A stretch of DNA of 64,000 bases, taken from the NCBI GenBank assembly GCA_012976225.1, contig JAAVVG010000012.1, positions 620,001 through 684,000 of the forward strand, written 5' to 3'. This DNA is from Golubevia sp. BC0850 (lineage: Eukaryota > Basidiomycota > Exobasidiomycetes > Golubeviales > Golubeviaceae). How positions within the stretch are numbered: position 1 is the first letter of the stretch; the number at the start of each line of letters is the position of its first letter. This document shows, piece after piece, positions 53,468 to 63,449 of this stretch. A program made the translations under genes and the position numbers. Under the pieces are notes generated by a model. It did no database searches and was not told where the DNA came from. It worked only from the letters and a program-made list of their open reading frames with translations.

Positions 53468-54719
53468 TCAGGTCCCCTCAACCCGAAGTAACTCCCCTTC
53501 TTCGAAACACTTGTGACTCAGTTCCGAAACCCATGAATTGGGAGTGGTTGAGTTCATTGGTCTTGGAGCCGTTGCAACCACTGATCCGTTTCGAAGTGTG
53601 GCACCTTTTAGAAGTTGGGTTACGAAGACTTGAACTGTTTGAGCTCTAGTTTCAATAGGTTTGTTTTGAAAAAGCATGTCTGCAATCCTGTTGCCGTGTT
53701 GAAGTTCTACGTGTTTTATCTTTTCTGGCTCTACAGTGTTGTTTGCCTTTTGGCTCATACATGAAACCTGTCGTTATTCGAGAAAAAAAGGAAGTTCTTT
53801 GGAAAGCACTTACGGGAAAGAAAGAGCTGTCGATATCTAGCGGATCGTCTGACTTACTGCGTAGCTCATCGACCCAGCGACGTTCCAATCCCTGTCTCCT
53901 CGTTTCAAAGTGTTAATTTTGATTGTAGCGGGAGCTACGGTGCTACGAATTGTTCTCCTTCCGTGACACCATGGGAGAAAATCTTTTGTTGTAGGGCCAC
54001 AAGAGGGATCTTTTTCATCGTATCCATGGGTCATCGCTTCGGTTCCAGTCAGAAGGCTCTCGTAAGTCAGTCCAAGATATTCAGGAGAAGGGACATTCCC
54101 TTGGACGAGAACGTCACAAGTCCATCTGGTCATTAAGCCTGAGAATGCATCTTGGACCTCCGTTTGTCTGGGTCCAGTGACAATAGACATCAATGGCGAA
54201 CAATGTTCTCCAGGGCAACAGACTTGATCCACCTTGGTTGAAGCAACTAAATCGTGGAAATTCAGGTTCCCGGAATCTCTTTTGGGAGGTGAAAAAAAGA
54301 GAAAAATCAGAAAGACTATAGGGGCTCAACTTTAAAATCAAAAGGAATGGAGGCTGGATTATATTTACTCACTGTAGATCGTAACCTGAGAAGAACTGGG
54401 TGGCTATATCTCCTACTTGAGGATAAGAAGAAAGCTCATCACTTGCTAGATAGTGAAGAGTTTGTTTTGTAGTCCTTTTAGAAACTCTATCTTGATCCCC
54501 AGTCGCGTTGGAATAACCGCCGACGCTGTATAGCTTCTGAGAAATTGGTTTGCCGTCTTCCAGCATGCAGTTCGCGATTTGAGGGCAAAGCTTGATTTCC
54601 AATGCTGAAGGAGGCGCGAAGGTAGCATTTGGGGCAACTCTCAACTGATCCCAACTAGATTGGGCAAATGGATGACGAGAGGAGGGCAGAGCAACGACGA
54701 GGTTTACTGATGCCAGCAT
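53468..54719 (-). CDS. Secreted cysteine-containing protein, function unknown
   Basis: Three exons (54719-54373, 54278-53858, 53767-53468) give 355 residues with phases that close (CA|GTGAGT to AAAG|AGATTC; GCA|GTAAGT to GACAG|GTTTCA). A short hydrophobic start (MLASVNLVVALPSS) suggests secretion. Landmarks: ALEIKLCPQIANCMLEDGKP, YSVGGYSNATGD, QVCCPGEHCSPLMSIVTGPR, FSGLMTRWTCDVLVQGN, PSCGTT-like PSCGPTTKDFLPWCHG and MSYAVSCMSQK, ending HKCFEEGELLRVEGT. Several paired cysteines and N-glycosylation sites fit an extracellular protein. No known domain recognised; could be a wall or effector-like protein. Upstream 54720-54900 is purine-rich. Confidence 0.75.
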
Positions 54720-55479
54720 TAGAGTGAATTGAATGGTAGAAGACTTAGACGTGCTTGCTATTGAAGAGCTTGAAATTTGAAAAAATATGAGTCCGTTAGG
54801 AAAAGTTTGGATTGAGAGGCTTTTCCAGAAAGCTTTTCTAAGAAGAAGGCAAAGAAGAAGAAGAAGATGAAGAGGTTTTGAAGAATAGAGTGAGGAAAAA
54901 GGAAGCTCGATGGTCTCCTTTTATCTTTTTTCCTCTCTAGCGCGAGACTTCTTTTGAGTCCAGAATCTACGACAACCCACTCAGTAGAGCGCCAACTCGA
55001 TACTCAATAGAACAGCGCCCAAATGGGCCCAAATCGAGAGACTCCGACGCTACCCCACTCAGTAGAGCGACGCCTACTGCTGTACTGTGGGTGGGTGGAG
55101 AGTCTGCTCTCAAACCTCAATCTTAGACCTCAGACTCATAAAATCTTTGGATGGAAGTTATGTAAATCTAGAATGACAGCATGGATAGAGACGAGAAGAC
55201 TCGAATCTCTAAAGCTTCTTCTTCCGATCAAGTTCGACACAAATCACAAGGTCTCAACAAAGGAATATGAATGATCAGAAATGGTACAACTGCTCTGAGA
55301 TAGACCTTTTCTTACATAGCCTTTGTGCCATTGTTCTTTTTCTCTCTCAAAGCGTAGATACGTCCACGTAAGGCATCCCACAGCCTCGACGACTCACTTC
55401 TCTCTGTACATCACGACTTCCCTTCGTTTGTTGATGCTGTTCTTGAACTTGCCCCTCAAGAAGTTGAATCATCTGGAAA
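54720..55479. other. Intergenic, with a short repeated motif
   Basis: Upstream of the secreted-protein gene. The phrase CACTCAGTAGAGCG occurs twice (54979-54992 and 55055-55068) about 76 nt apart, with related CAATAGAACAGCGCCCAAATGGGCCCAAAT text between. No gene recognised before the family B fragment. Confidence 0.4.
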
Positions 55480-55899
55480 AGAAAGGGATCGATGTTGGAG
55501 AAGGAAAAGGGGATGAAGTGTTCCTACGCCAACTTTTAAAATCAAGAAACGATCCAAATCTCAAAACAGTAGCCGTCCCGACGAGCTGCTGGGACTTTCG
55601 AAACAAAGAAACTGTCTCTTCAAGGAACAAGGAACTTTGGCGGGAGGCAAGAAAAACTTCAGTAGAGCTGGAGAGGTTTACCAGTGGAAGAGTGTTGTCG
55701 CAACTTTTGAAAGCTAGAGAAATTCATGAGTATACACTGTCAAGAAAGTGACTGAAAATCGATGAGCTGTCTAAATCGACTGTACCCCTCGCTGATAGGA
55801 TCGGTTCCGCCCTTTGTTATTCCGGAATCAGCTGGTGACAAATTCATAGGAGAAAGCTGCCTCACCAATAATGTGCTTTTCTCTCCTTTTGAACTCTAG
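55480..55899 (+). pseudogene. C-terminal fragment of family B gene, copy 4
   Basis: Reads GEGKGDEVFLRQLLKSRNDP, NLKTVAVPTSCWDFRNKETV, SSRNKELW and LERFTSGRVLSQLLKAREIH, then, after a possible intron, the terminal exon GDKFIGESCLTNNVLFSPFE with stop at 55897-55899. This matches the last third of copies 1-3. No F-box start, leader motif or upstream LRR part precedes it. The Trp of SCWD, lost in copy 3, is kept here. Confidence 0.6.
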
Positions 55900-56141
55900 G
55901 GTAGCTCGGAAGATGGGCACGAAAAGAAGAGAAGGACAAGAAGTTGGCGATCGCACTGAACAGTAACCGAATCGAAGTTTGGATTCAGAACACTGGAACA
56001 GAGATTAGACAGCAGTCGACTAGTCAAGCGTGAGAACCTTTGTTCTCGTCAATATGAGAACTCGTGTCTTGTCAGAGGGGAACCAAACTATGTGGCCTGC
56101 GATTGAGATTAAGATTTGAGAAGGAAATTCTTTGTAGAACA
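55900..56141. other. Spacer
   Basis: Between the family B fragment (+) and the RNase P-like gene (-); nothing recognised. Confidence 0.35.
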
Positions 56142-56810
56142 TCAACTTGAACCCCTGTCACATCGACACAAGTCCTCCAACCATTTCCCACTTTGATTCC
56201 TCAATCCAGACAAAGCAGAGCCAGTGTTCATGGTCTTGACTTTGAGTCTCTTCTCTCCTATTTCCAAACTTGAGCAGACAGAGATAGCTGAAATGAGAGT
56301 TTCCAGATGTCTCTCATCTACTTTCAGAGTGACTTCCCACTCTCTGGAGGGTTCGGTCGCTTGAACGAAGAGAACGTCGACTCCGAAAGCTCCCCCTACT
56401 AGGCCATGCAGCTCGATCAAGGAATCGGAGAGAAAAGTCGAGATTGAAAGCTCTGGAGGGGAAAAGCCTTTTGGAAGAGAGGTGGGAGATGATCTGAAAG
56501 GAGATGGGAAACTTGGCAGATAAGCTTCGGAGAAGGCCTTTCTCTTCAGGACTGCGGAGATGAATCGAAGGAATGACACTCACAAGTTCAACAAAACGTA
56601 CTTGAAACCAAAGTTTGAGATGTTTCGACGTTGAATTTCAGATTTGCCTGGACTTGGTTGAGAGAAGGTAGTTGGAATCGTAGGATACTTGGAGGTTGGC
56701 GAATCGATCCCGTTCTGGCTTCGATCTTCAGTCGAAAGAAATCGAGGAAAGAGAATGGAACAAAACAAGTTAGGAGGTGCAATTACTAGATCGAAGCCTT
56801 GACTAAGCTA
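56142..56810 (-). CDS. Probable RNase P/MRP protein subunit, Rpp14/Pop5-like
   Basis: The main exon (about 56560-56142) reads FLSDSLIELHGLVGGAFGVD, VLFVQATEPSREWEVTLKVD, ERHLETLISAISVCSSLEIG and KRLKVKTMNTGSALSGLRNQ. This order (helix, G-x-x-G-G-a-x-x-x-D-V-L, strand, L-x-x-L-x-x-A, strand) fits the Rpp14/Pop5 fold of RNase P and RNase MRP. An upstream exon (to about 56590) includes RRNISNFGFKYVLLNL, similar to the family's first strand, with a GTGAGT donor. I could not close the phase between the two exons nor find an ATG in frame, so the start is unresolved; an acceptor-like CTTGTAG at about 56806 suggests a further exon. If real, it sits directly downstream of tRNase Z, another tRNA 5'/3' processing enzyme. 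Confidence 0.5.
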
Positions 56811-56859
56811 CAAGCGATAGACCGAAGAGGTAGGAATCAAATGTAGACGGACATCTAGC

Positions 56860-59800
56860 TCAAAGAGACTCACTAGCCATCGCTTCAACTACCTTCATCT
56901 CAGTATCCTTCGACCCATTCTTTCCTCCTTTCTTCTCGCGTACGGTTTCGGTCTTTCCTTTTCTACTCCCATCCCCGCTCTCCCCACCAGCCACCGCAGC
57001 TTCTTCATCAGCATCGAAGAGTTTCTCCATAGCTTTTCTATACTTTTCCATCTTCCAGAATGAAGTCAGAGGTAGTGACATTAAATCAAAAGCCAAAGCA
57101 ATGATCGGTGGATCTCTTGCATCTCCATTAGCTTCTTTCATCTCAACGTCCTTTCCTCCCATTTCACTCAACCTAGCCAGCTTAGGATATCTCTGACTGA
57201 AATGAGTTAGCAAGCAATATTTGGCCTTACTCTCTTTAGCAACTTGAATAGCGCCACCGAAAGTTGAGTGTCCTTTCTTATCCGCCATTTCAGGTTGATC
57301 ATCTTCCAGAGTTGCTTCATGAATGAGAAGAGTTACGTTTTGAGATGCTTCGATTAGGCTCTGGCACGGTCGAGTGTCTCCAGAATAAGCAATCGACCAA
57401 TCGGATTTGGAGGTTGAAATTGAAGTTGAAGCTGCTGAATGATGGAAGACTAGTCCATAACAATGAGCAGCTCTATGATCTACTAAACAAGTTGAGATGG
57501 AATCTAGATTCATAGATTGTAATAGGTTTTGATAATTCTCTTTGGTGTAGTCTCTTGCTAGAGTTCTCACTCTGTTATATGGCTTGCAGTGGCTGTCTTG
57601 AGAGTTAGAAGTTGAGCTTGAATCTGAAGATTTTGAGCCTGCTACTCCTGACTTGAAATCCAACCATTCATTCTCAATCAGGATAACCCCATTTTCATTC
57701 ACTTTGATTCGTTTCTCAACTTCACCGAAATCGGAATCGATGTCTTTCACTTTCTCCTCCAATCCCAAATCTTGAATTCTATTCAACTCCCTCAAGTAAT
57801 TCCTAGTGAAAGAGTTACTCAGAAGATAAAGCGATCGATCGACTTGATTTCCTGGAGTTTCCACTACTCGCTTTCTCTCCTTCAGAATCCTAGCTACTCC
57901 TAAATGATGATCTGCATGGATATGAGAAACGAAGACGATCTTCAAGTCCTTTAGGATTTGATCCGTTTTCTCAAAGCCGAACTTTCTGCATAGCTGTCCA
58001 TAAGTTGACTCTCCTACGTCTAATAGCAAATAACCATCTTGAGGAGTTTCAATCAAAGTAGCAGATACGTTTCTGTACTTTGAAGGATGAGAAGATCCGG
58101 TTCCAAGAGGATGAACAACCACTCCTGAACCTTCTTGATCTTCTACACGGGAAGCTTCTTCCACTTCTATCTCTTCTTTGACCTTCTTCATCATTTCTAA
58201 AAATTCTTTCCATCCTTTTTCTCTAGCTGCCTGTAATCGAAGTTTCGTAGTTGGGTCTTCAAAGTCTTCCTTTGAATCCACCTTCGTCTTCCCTTTATCC
58301 TTTCTTTTCCCTTTATCCTTCTTGCCGTTCTTTTCCAACTTTTCATCAGTTTTTAATCCCCAATCTTGCTTCAATAATGAGGCTCTACCTTTAAATCTGG
58401 CTAAATCTTCAATCTCTTTACTTCCAATCTCGTTCATGAAATCCGGAGATTCAGATTCGAATCTCTCAATCTTGACTCCCACTTCATCTTCGTCTTCTGG
58501 AGTTCCCAATCGTATCATCAGATCCACTCCAGCTGCTTTGAAGTTCTCAACCCCTAACCGATTTCTAAAGTTCTTGAGTCCAAGGTCTTCGTCCATCGAG
58601 GTTTGAGAAGTTAAAGTATACGGCGGCACTTGAAAGATCTGAGGATCTAATTTGGATAACCGAAGTAGAGATAGAGAGGAAGATGGGAAGGACAGAGTGT
58701 TTGGACTGAAAGAGATGTCGGTTAGAATGTGTTGAGTTTGAGGTCTGAGAGTTGAGTTAGAGGTGGGATCGATTCCAGAAAGATTGACAATGAAGTCTTG
58801 ATATTTGAGATCCCGTAGAACTTCAGGAGGAGCTTTATGGATGATGACTTGGGGAGTTCCGAGAGATTTGAGTTTGGAAAGATTGGTTGGTGCGAGAAGT
58901 GAAAGTAGATGAGAGAGGGTTGGAACGTTGAGGTGGATCGTGATCTGTTAGGTTGAGAGGAAGGAGATGGAAAGGAGATCAAAAGCAATACGAGAGAAGA
59001 GATGTCCAAACAAAGGGAAGGAGTGTCAGTTCATGTTCACTTCTTGAGACGACGTCGAACATCCACCTCATATCAGAACTCACAAATCCAGGTCTAGGTT
59101 TCCCAACAACCTGTTCCGACAGAATCTCCACCTCTACCAATTCTTCCTCTTCCATTTCGTTAGTCATTTCCTTTGCTTGAACCTCTCCTTTCTTAGCCTG
59201 CCCATCCTTCTTCTCTTTCCCACCTCCTCCTTTCGTCACCCATTTCTTTCTTTCCTCAAAGCTCATCCCCTCCCAATTCGAATCCACCGGTCTCTTAATC
59301 CTAACATTTTCACCCTTAGTCAGTTTCGTGAAATTAGGTCCCGGACTGACACCCATCGAAACTGCAGTTTCAAAGTCGAACTTCCCTCGCTGAGTATGGG
59401 ATTGAAGGATAAAGCATAGAGAAGATTGAGGGGAAGTGTTATCAGGAAGAGGTAAAGAATGATTAACCCAAGCTGGAGTAATGGTTCTATGAGTTCTAGG
59501 CAGTGAAGATGGATCGTCTAATCTGAAAGCTGGAGTTGAAGTTTTCTCTGATTTGCCTTTCCCTTTGGATTTGATAGAGTTTGAGTCTTGGGAAGTATTC
59601 GTCTGTCGACTCTTGTCATTGAACATATCTTCAACTACAGCTTTGATCCAAGTTTTAGAAGATATAGTTCCAGTTAGAGAAGAAGGTCTGAAATTTGGGG
59701 AATTGTATGGAATTGTTGAAAGAGGTGGTGATTTTTCCAATATAACCTGAGCTTTAGGCGAGCTATTGACAGAGCAGGAAGAGGAAGAAGGAGATAACTT

Positions 59801-60430
59801 TCTACGTTTTGAAGACGTAGAAGAAGAGGAAGATTTGGTGATGGGAGAATCGAGGTCCATTCCAGCAACCTCTTCCTTTCTCCTGTCATCCGAATGCAGT
59901 TCAATGAAGCTAATATTCAAATTACTATCCTTGTAGAACGGGAGCAGTTTCTCATCCTCCCCTCCTTCTTCCAACTCCTGCATTGCCACCTTCATAGAAT
60001 CTCTTTTGGTAAAACCTCTCATACTTGCCATGAGGTAAGTTATCCCCTTTGGACCATACATTTCAACCTCCTTTCTATCTGAATCAGCCAAGGTCATTAA
60101 TAGACCAGGTAAACCCATGGAACCATTCAAATCTAAGCTATCTAAGAAGACACCCGAAATTTTTGAAGCTGAAGCTTTCCTTTGAGAAGTAGCTCTAGTT
60201 GAACCTTCTGGGACTGAGAAAAGATACCGATTTGAATCTAAAGTGTAGAGAATTGAAGGTGAAGTTGAATCGGTTGAAGGTGAAAGTAGAAATCTAAGAG
60301 TTGACGACATTCTTGATGATGCTGATGGAAGGCAAGAAGTTGAAGAGAATCGAAAGGAGGAAGAGAAAGAGAATGAGATCCTCGGGTGGTTGATTTCCCT
60401 TGAAAGAATCCTGGCTGCTACTGAATTCAA
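56860..60430 (-). CDS. TRZ1: Long-form tRNase Z (tRNA 3'-end endonuclease)
   Basis: Removes 3' trailers from nuclear and mitochondrial tRNA precursors. Two exons (60430-59084, 58944-56860; GGATTT|GTGAGT to ACAG|ATCACG) give 1143 residues, longer than typical ELAC2 (about 830) through acidic, Lys- and Ser-rich inserts. N-terminal half-domain: LRFLLSPSTD, YLFSVPEGSTRATSQRK, SGVFLDSLDLNGSMGLPGLL and MYGPKG. C-terminal catalytic half: HPLGTGSSHPSKYRNVSATL, LLDVGESTYGQLCRKFG, VFVSHIHADHHLGVARIL (zinc motif HxHxDH), VDHRAAHCYGLVF, YSGDTRPCQSLIEASQNVTL, HEATLEDDQ, KGHSTFGGAIQVA and LTHFSQRYPKL. The first Met opens a basic, Ser-rich presequence (SREINHPRISFSFSSSFRFS); Met41 (MSSTLRFLL) could start a nuclear form, implying dual targeting. 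Confidence 0.93.
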
Positions 60431-60504
60431 CAGCTTCGTCGTTGGAGTAGAATCCGAGTAAGAAGAATAGGGAACTGTGGTCTGGGTGTGTGTGCTGAAG
60501 AAGA

Positions 60505-60807
60505 TGCTTCTCGTATCGTATCCTCTTCGCAGCTTCTTCTCTTCCGATCCATCGCATCAAGATTCCTCCTTTGAATCTTCGTCTTTGAGAGATCCACCCT
60601 ATAATCAAGATTATTCCAATCAAACTATTCAACCGAGGAACATCAATCCACTCGAGTTGCAGGTGAGTGAAGAAGACGAATGCTTCATTGCTTCATGATT
60701 CGTCCAATCCATGACTCTCCTGCTCACCAGCTTCTCATCAACTCTTTCTCACTTGATGTATCTTTGAATAGTTCAAAACATACACAGTTTCTCATTAGCC
60801 ACTTCTC
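60505..60807 (+). CDS. Possible small protein divergent from TRZ1
   Basis: ATG at 60505 codes MLLVSYPLRSFFSSDPSHQD, then DPPYNQDYSNQTIQPRNINP, LELQ, followed by GTGAGT (60663). After a TGAATAG acceptor near 60771 the phase-compatible text FKTYTVSH ends in TAG. Product about 60 residues. I know no family; N-terminal part could be a weak organelle signal. Divergent with TRZ1 (74 nt between starts). Tentative. Confidence 0.25.
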
Positions 60808-61017
60808 TTTGAAGGTCGATTTTGACTGACAGATTGGAAGAAGTCGGCTTCAAGTCCCTCTTATTCGAGGATCATTGATTCCTTATCCGTCTCCTCGGGG
60901 CCTCGTCTCAGAATTTCAGCAGGTGAGTGATGCTGACTGATCGAAAGCGACTCTAGCAAAGAACCAGAACTGACAGTGACTTCCTTCCTCCGGCAGTCGC
61001 TATCTCTCGCGCTCATC

Positions 61018-62682
61018 ATGGAAGACTTGAAGAAGGAGCCAGCAAGCTTCAGTACTCTACCAGAAGACGGCATTCCTTCGGTGGTCGAAGTCACAAGGAG
61101 TTGGGCTGAGAGGGAAGAAGTACGGTTGGGATGGGAAGAGCGACGGAACGAAGGAAGATGGTGAGTATCGAGTGGCATGCATCTCCCCTTCTCAAACAAC
61201 AGTTCCAGAGACTTTGGACTCTTCTCAATTGCCTCGACCTCAAGATTGACCTATTCAAAATGGTATCCTTCCCTCTTGAAGAAGGTCACTATAAGCGCCT
61301 GGACTCCGCCTTCGATCTAATATCTACTTCAAAGACAGCCTGAGTTTAATCGATACGTCAAATATGTAAACGTCAAAGGGACTCGGAAAGATGATTTTGA
61401 AGAGAAGTCTGCTTCTCTCCTGAGGTTGATAAAGGACCTCCAAGCCGCAGCTGAAAAAAAGCTCGCAGCCAGTGAAGCTATACGGGCAGCCCACACACAG
61501 GTTCTCAACAAGTGTCACAACATAGAAATGATAATATGAAGAAGTGGATACTACTTATTCTCTCTAGTGGATGAGCCACTACTGGGAAAGAGGGTCGTTC
61601 CACTTCCCTTTCTCACTCAATCTCTGACAAGGATTTTTTAGGAGGCTCCGCCGACATTCAACACAACATAACCGCTAACACAACATAACCGCTCAAAATG
61701 CAATCTGGATCCTAATTTTCTGCCGTCATTTAGTCAAAGCATCTCTCAGTTTAAACATCACCCTTCACTCTTTCAATTTCATTCTGGAGTATTCAGAGGC
61801 CTTCAAGCGCCTCTCTAAAATCAAGCAGCTTGCTATCAGGCCATATTTTATCTGGGATGTCCCTTTTTCCAGCAATGGAAGATGGGTTTGGAAAGAGTAA
61901 GAAAGAGTCAGACTTGGTGGGAAGCAATACGGAGACGACAGCGGTTTATCACTTCCTTCGGGTTACCCAATCTCTCGACTCCTTGGAAGTATTAGGCACA
62001 ATGGGATACACAACTTCTGGAGAGTCTTCGCATGCAACTATATCACCAGACTTTCTTTCAAGTCTATCCAGCTCTTCTAATTCATTCAAGCATCTTCGTC
62101 TCCTCCATATGGTTCCCTCGAAGACGAGCACCGTGGATCTCTCAATTCTTAGGTCGCTTAAGATCCTGAGTCTGGATCGGTTCCTAATTCAAAGTTTCAT
62201 GGAAGAGAGACTAGGTCACTTGCCTTGTGTCGAGCTTTTCCAACTACCATTCTACTCTTTCATTGAATCAGCACCCTCGGATGGAGATCTAAGGAGGAGA
62301 AGATACTTTCGATGATTCTTTCAACCAGTCTCTTGACGAGCTCTTTCTCTTGCCGAATCTGAAAGAGCTCGTCATCCCATCTAGGCCAATCGACAAGGAT
62401 AGCGTAGAAACGAACTTTTCTCGTCACCTCAAGCTTTGGAAAGAATCGAGAGAAGTGTTGAGAGACAATGAGAGGATCAAAAGCGGGAATGTAAAGCTTC
62501 GGCTTTTAGAAGTAGGAGACTTTGGTGAGTCACGCAGGAAACAACTTGTTAGCTGACTCGCAAGTGTTTTCATCCATCTAGAATCTGATCTCGAACCTTT
62601 CCCCTTCTCCTTAGTTGGCGATGAATCGAGAGGAGAGAACTGCCTTTCGGCCTTTGATTGGCTCTCTCCCGAACCTCAGTAA
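61018..62682 (+). pseudogene. Divergent F-box-like family B member, copy 5
   Basis: Start MEDLKKEPASFSTLPEDGIP, then SVVEVTRSWAEREEVRLGWE, matching LPQEVAEQVVEVIRSWTNVE in the other copies. Exon 1 ends ATG|GTGAGT (about 61160). Exon 2 has RDFGLFSIASTSRLTYSKWY, PSLLKKVTIS, corresponding to RDSALLALSMTSRLGYRAFY, CLLRSVTL. A stop lies near 61320, and the same frame continues as VKYVNVKGTRKDDFEEKSAS and LLRLIKDLQAAAEKKLAASE. LRR-like text follows (LRVTQSLDSLEVLGTMGY, NSFKHLRLLHM, LRSLKILSLDRFL), a frame change near 62310, LPNLKELVIPSRPIDKDSVE and the terminal exon (62615-62682) GDESRGENCLSAFDWLSPEP. It lacks the shared leader motif. It is the most diverged copy and has the fewest breaks after 2-3 interruptions. 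Confidence 0.55.
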
Positions 62683-63449
62683 CGGCAATTCAATTCCCCT
62701 TTCAAAATCAAGTTGGTACGGAACCGGATCATTTCACTTCTGATTGTACAGGAAAGGGAATGAAGATGGCGGAGTGATTGGGGAAGTTGGGGAGAAGGAG
62801 ATGGGCTGAACTCTCAAATTTGGTCTCCTCGGGAAATCAAGTGCCTCCATTTCTTTTCATTCTTTTTTTTAATTCCGGTTTTCAAAGCCCAGACTAAGAA
62901 TGGTAGAGAGATCAAGGTAATTCGAACCTTTGCATTCTAGCCTGGCTTTGCCTCAGGCGTCTCCCACATCTTCCTCTTTCAAATCTCAATTAGTCCTTTT
63001 CGAAACATGACCTGCCTTAGAGCTGGTGCGCTGCTTCTTAGAGCCCTACCTCAGGATCATGTAGGCAAGCGAAGCAACAACTGTTAATGCCCCGATGCTC
63101 GAAATGACAAGAACAGTTTACATGATACGAATATCGGTGCTTCGGTCAACAAAGTAAAGAAATGTGATTGAAGGTGAAAATCATGATAGATCCAGTCTAT
63201 CAGAAAGATGGAGAAAGAGGGGGATAAAGGAGACAGGTTGACCAGGTAAGATTAAGACAGAGAGGGAGAGGAGAGAAGCTGAGAGCAGCGTGAAATGACC
63301 AGTCTTCCGAGCCCTTATCGAAGTGCCTGAGGAGAGCAAAAGTAAGCGAACCATATGCAAAGAAAAATCTTCGGTAAGTCAAAAGAAAACAGCTTTGGTC
63401 CAACGCCTTGTTGACCCACCGTTTACTTACAGGGTCGCTCCCAAGCCTC
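62683..63449. other. Intergenic, nothing recognised
   Basis: Spacer to the last gene. No RNA gene, repeat or domain seen; minus frames extending to 63200 belong to a shadow frame of the last gene. Confidence 0.35.

Noticed and set aside
58178-58606. Plus-strand 142-codon frame opposite TRZ1
   Set aside because: Antisense of the Lys-rich insert (KKDKGKRKDKGK) of tRNase Z; Phe/Ser/Leu-rich and featureless.
62910-62960. Possible tRNA-like box (GGTAATTCGAACC)
   Set aside because: No matching acceptor stem or A box at the right distance on either strand.
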